Shown here in pieces: positions 63,204 through 64,000 of a stretch of 64,000 nucleotides of DNA (the first letter of the stretch is position 1; the number at the start of each line of letters is the position of its first letter). The notes below the pieces were generated by a model that was given only the letters and a program-made list of their open reading frames with translations, had not been told where the DNA came from and did not search any database. Source of the stretch: Galbula dea (taxonomy: Eukaryota > Chordata > Aves > Piciformes > Galbulidae); contig VWZX01010004.1 in the NCBI GenBank assembly GCA_013399015.1, forward strand, positions 868,001-932,000, in the 5' to 3' direction. A program made the translations under genes and the position numbers.

Positions 63204-64000
63204 CTTAACTGTATGACCTTTCACTTTGTAGTATTCATATGACTATCACTCTACTTCTAAGAGTGGCACATTCCTTTCAGTGTAACATTTTTCCTTTTAA
63301 TCAAGAAAGTAGCTGTTTTCTGTCAGCACTCTCTTCATCTTTGTCCTTAAGTCATTAAAGTGAGATCTTTTACAAAAATCAATTCTTCAGATTTTTACAA
63401 AGTTCAGTTTAAATACTTCTCATATGTACTACCTATTGCCATAGCCTAAGACACTGTATCCACTTTACAATTTCTTTCATAGTCTCTGTATTCCAAAATT
63501 TAAATAAGTGCTTTACTGATATCCAGCTGGTGCCATTGCCATCATTTCCTGTCTAGAATGTTAGTTCTCCTTCAAAAATAAAACAGGACAAACAAAGCAA
63601 GCCTTTTCATGCCACTGGTATGACGCCTCTGGAGCAGATTTATACTGTTGTCTTTCCATCTAACTCAGATGAGGTATATAAGGCTTGCACTTGTCTGCAT
63701 CACTCTGCCTTCTCAAACACAAACAATACTACCTTTTCTCCACTCTGTTGCTGTGTCTACAATACTTGCCAAGCTCACCTTTTGGTCTTCCAGTTCTGTC
63801 AGGAAACTGAGGGAGATTATCCAGCATCAAGTTCCTAAATGGGTTTTACTTTAGTTAGAGTAATTTCCAGTTTTGTTAATGGTTACTCACATCAGTTAAC
63901 ATCAATCTTCTCAAAGTCAAGGCAAAGTATTAACAGAGCCATAGGATTGTGTCTCATGAAAACCTTCATTGGCATGAAAGTAGTTTGGCTGGCAAATCTG
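63204..64000. other. Intronic DNA at the window end
   Basis: No recognised feature. Two overlapping open frames at 63620-63854 look like chance. Confidence 0.6.

Larger units (their letters stand above)
44903..64000 (-). other. PTPRN2: PTPRN2 intron upstream of the exon (partial)
   Basis: In gene orientation this is the 3' part of the intron preceding the exon. The preceding exon should encode a CL-EEGLC...CVN segment ending in a phase-1 donor. I searched for the minus-strand signature of that junction (an AC followed by a reverse-complemented Cys-Val-Asn on the + strand) and found no convincing match, so the exon is probably beyond position 64000. The interval holds CR1 fragments, low-complexity tracts and one CpG-rich patch. 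Confidence 0.75.

Overview
The window looks like bird nuclear DNA: AT-rich, CpG-poor, nearly all non-coding, with several CR1 LINE fragments whose 3' ends are of avian type. One protein-coding exon can be supported. It lies at 44789-44902 on the minus strand, is flanked by good splice sites, and encodes 38 residues that match, from memory, the N-terminal luminal (RESP18-homology) part of PTPRN2 (phogrin/IA-2beta). The window is therefore read as the inside of a very long minus-strand PTPRN2 gene: about 19 kb of the upstream intron (44903-64000), one exon, and about 45 kb of the downstream intron (1-44788). No other PTPRN2 exon was found. The intronic miR-153-2 known in mammalian PTPRN2 was also not found.

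Region by region: 1-15.9 kb is intron with simple repeats, a 20-bp tandem duplication and a decayed antisense CR1. A well-preserved antisense CR1 lies at 15.9-16.55 kb. From 16.6 to 32.4 kb is plain intron. An unusually long open frame with a CpG-dense, exon-like core occupies 32.5-33.1 kb, followed by a sense CR1 tail at 33.3-33.5 kb. A complete, sharply bounded 807-bp hAT transposon derivative lies at 34619-35425, with 13-bp terminal inverted repeats, an 8-bp target duplication, a CpG-rich 5' half and a 3' transposase C-terminus. The PTPRN2 exon follows at 44.8 kb. A second CpG-rich patch with two opposed short ORFs is at 49.07-49.38 kb. Three more CR1 pieces lie at 52.5, 59.1 and 63.0 kb.

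There is no operon, CRISPR, prophage or other multi-gene system here. The items most worth checking are the hAT insertion, because such elements are uncommon in birds and this one looks fairly young, and the two CpG-rich islands at 32.8 and 49.2 kb, which could be unannotated exons, conserved elements or small recent insertions. Most open frames in the window are short enough to be chance in AT-rich DNA. Only the frame at 32499-33116 is long enough to be statistically odd.
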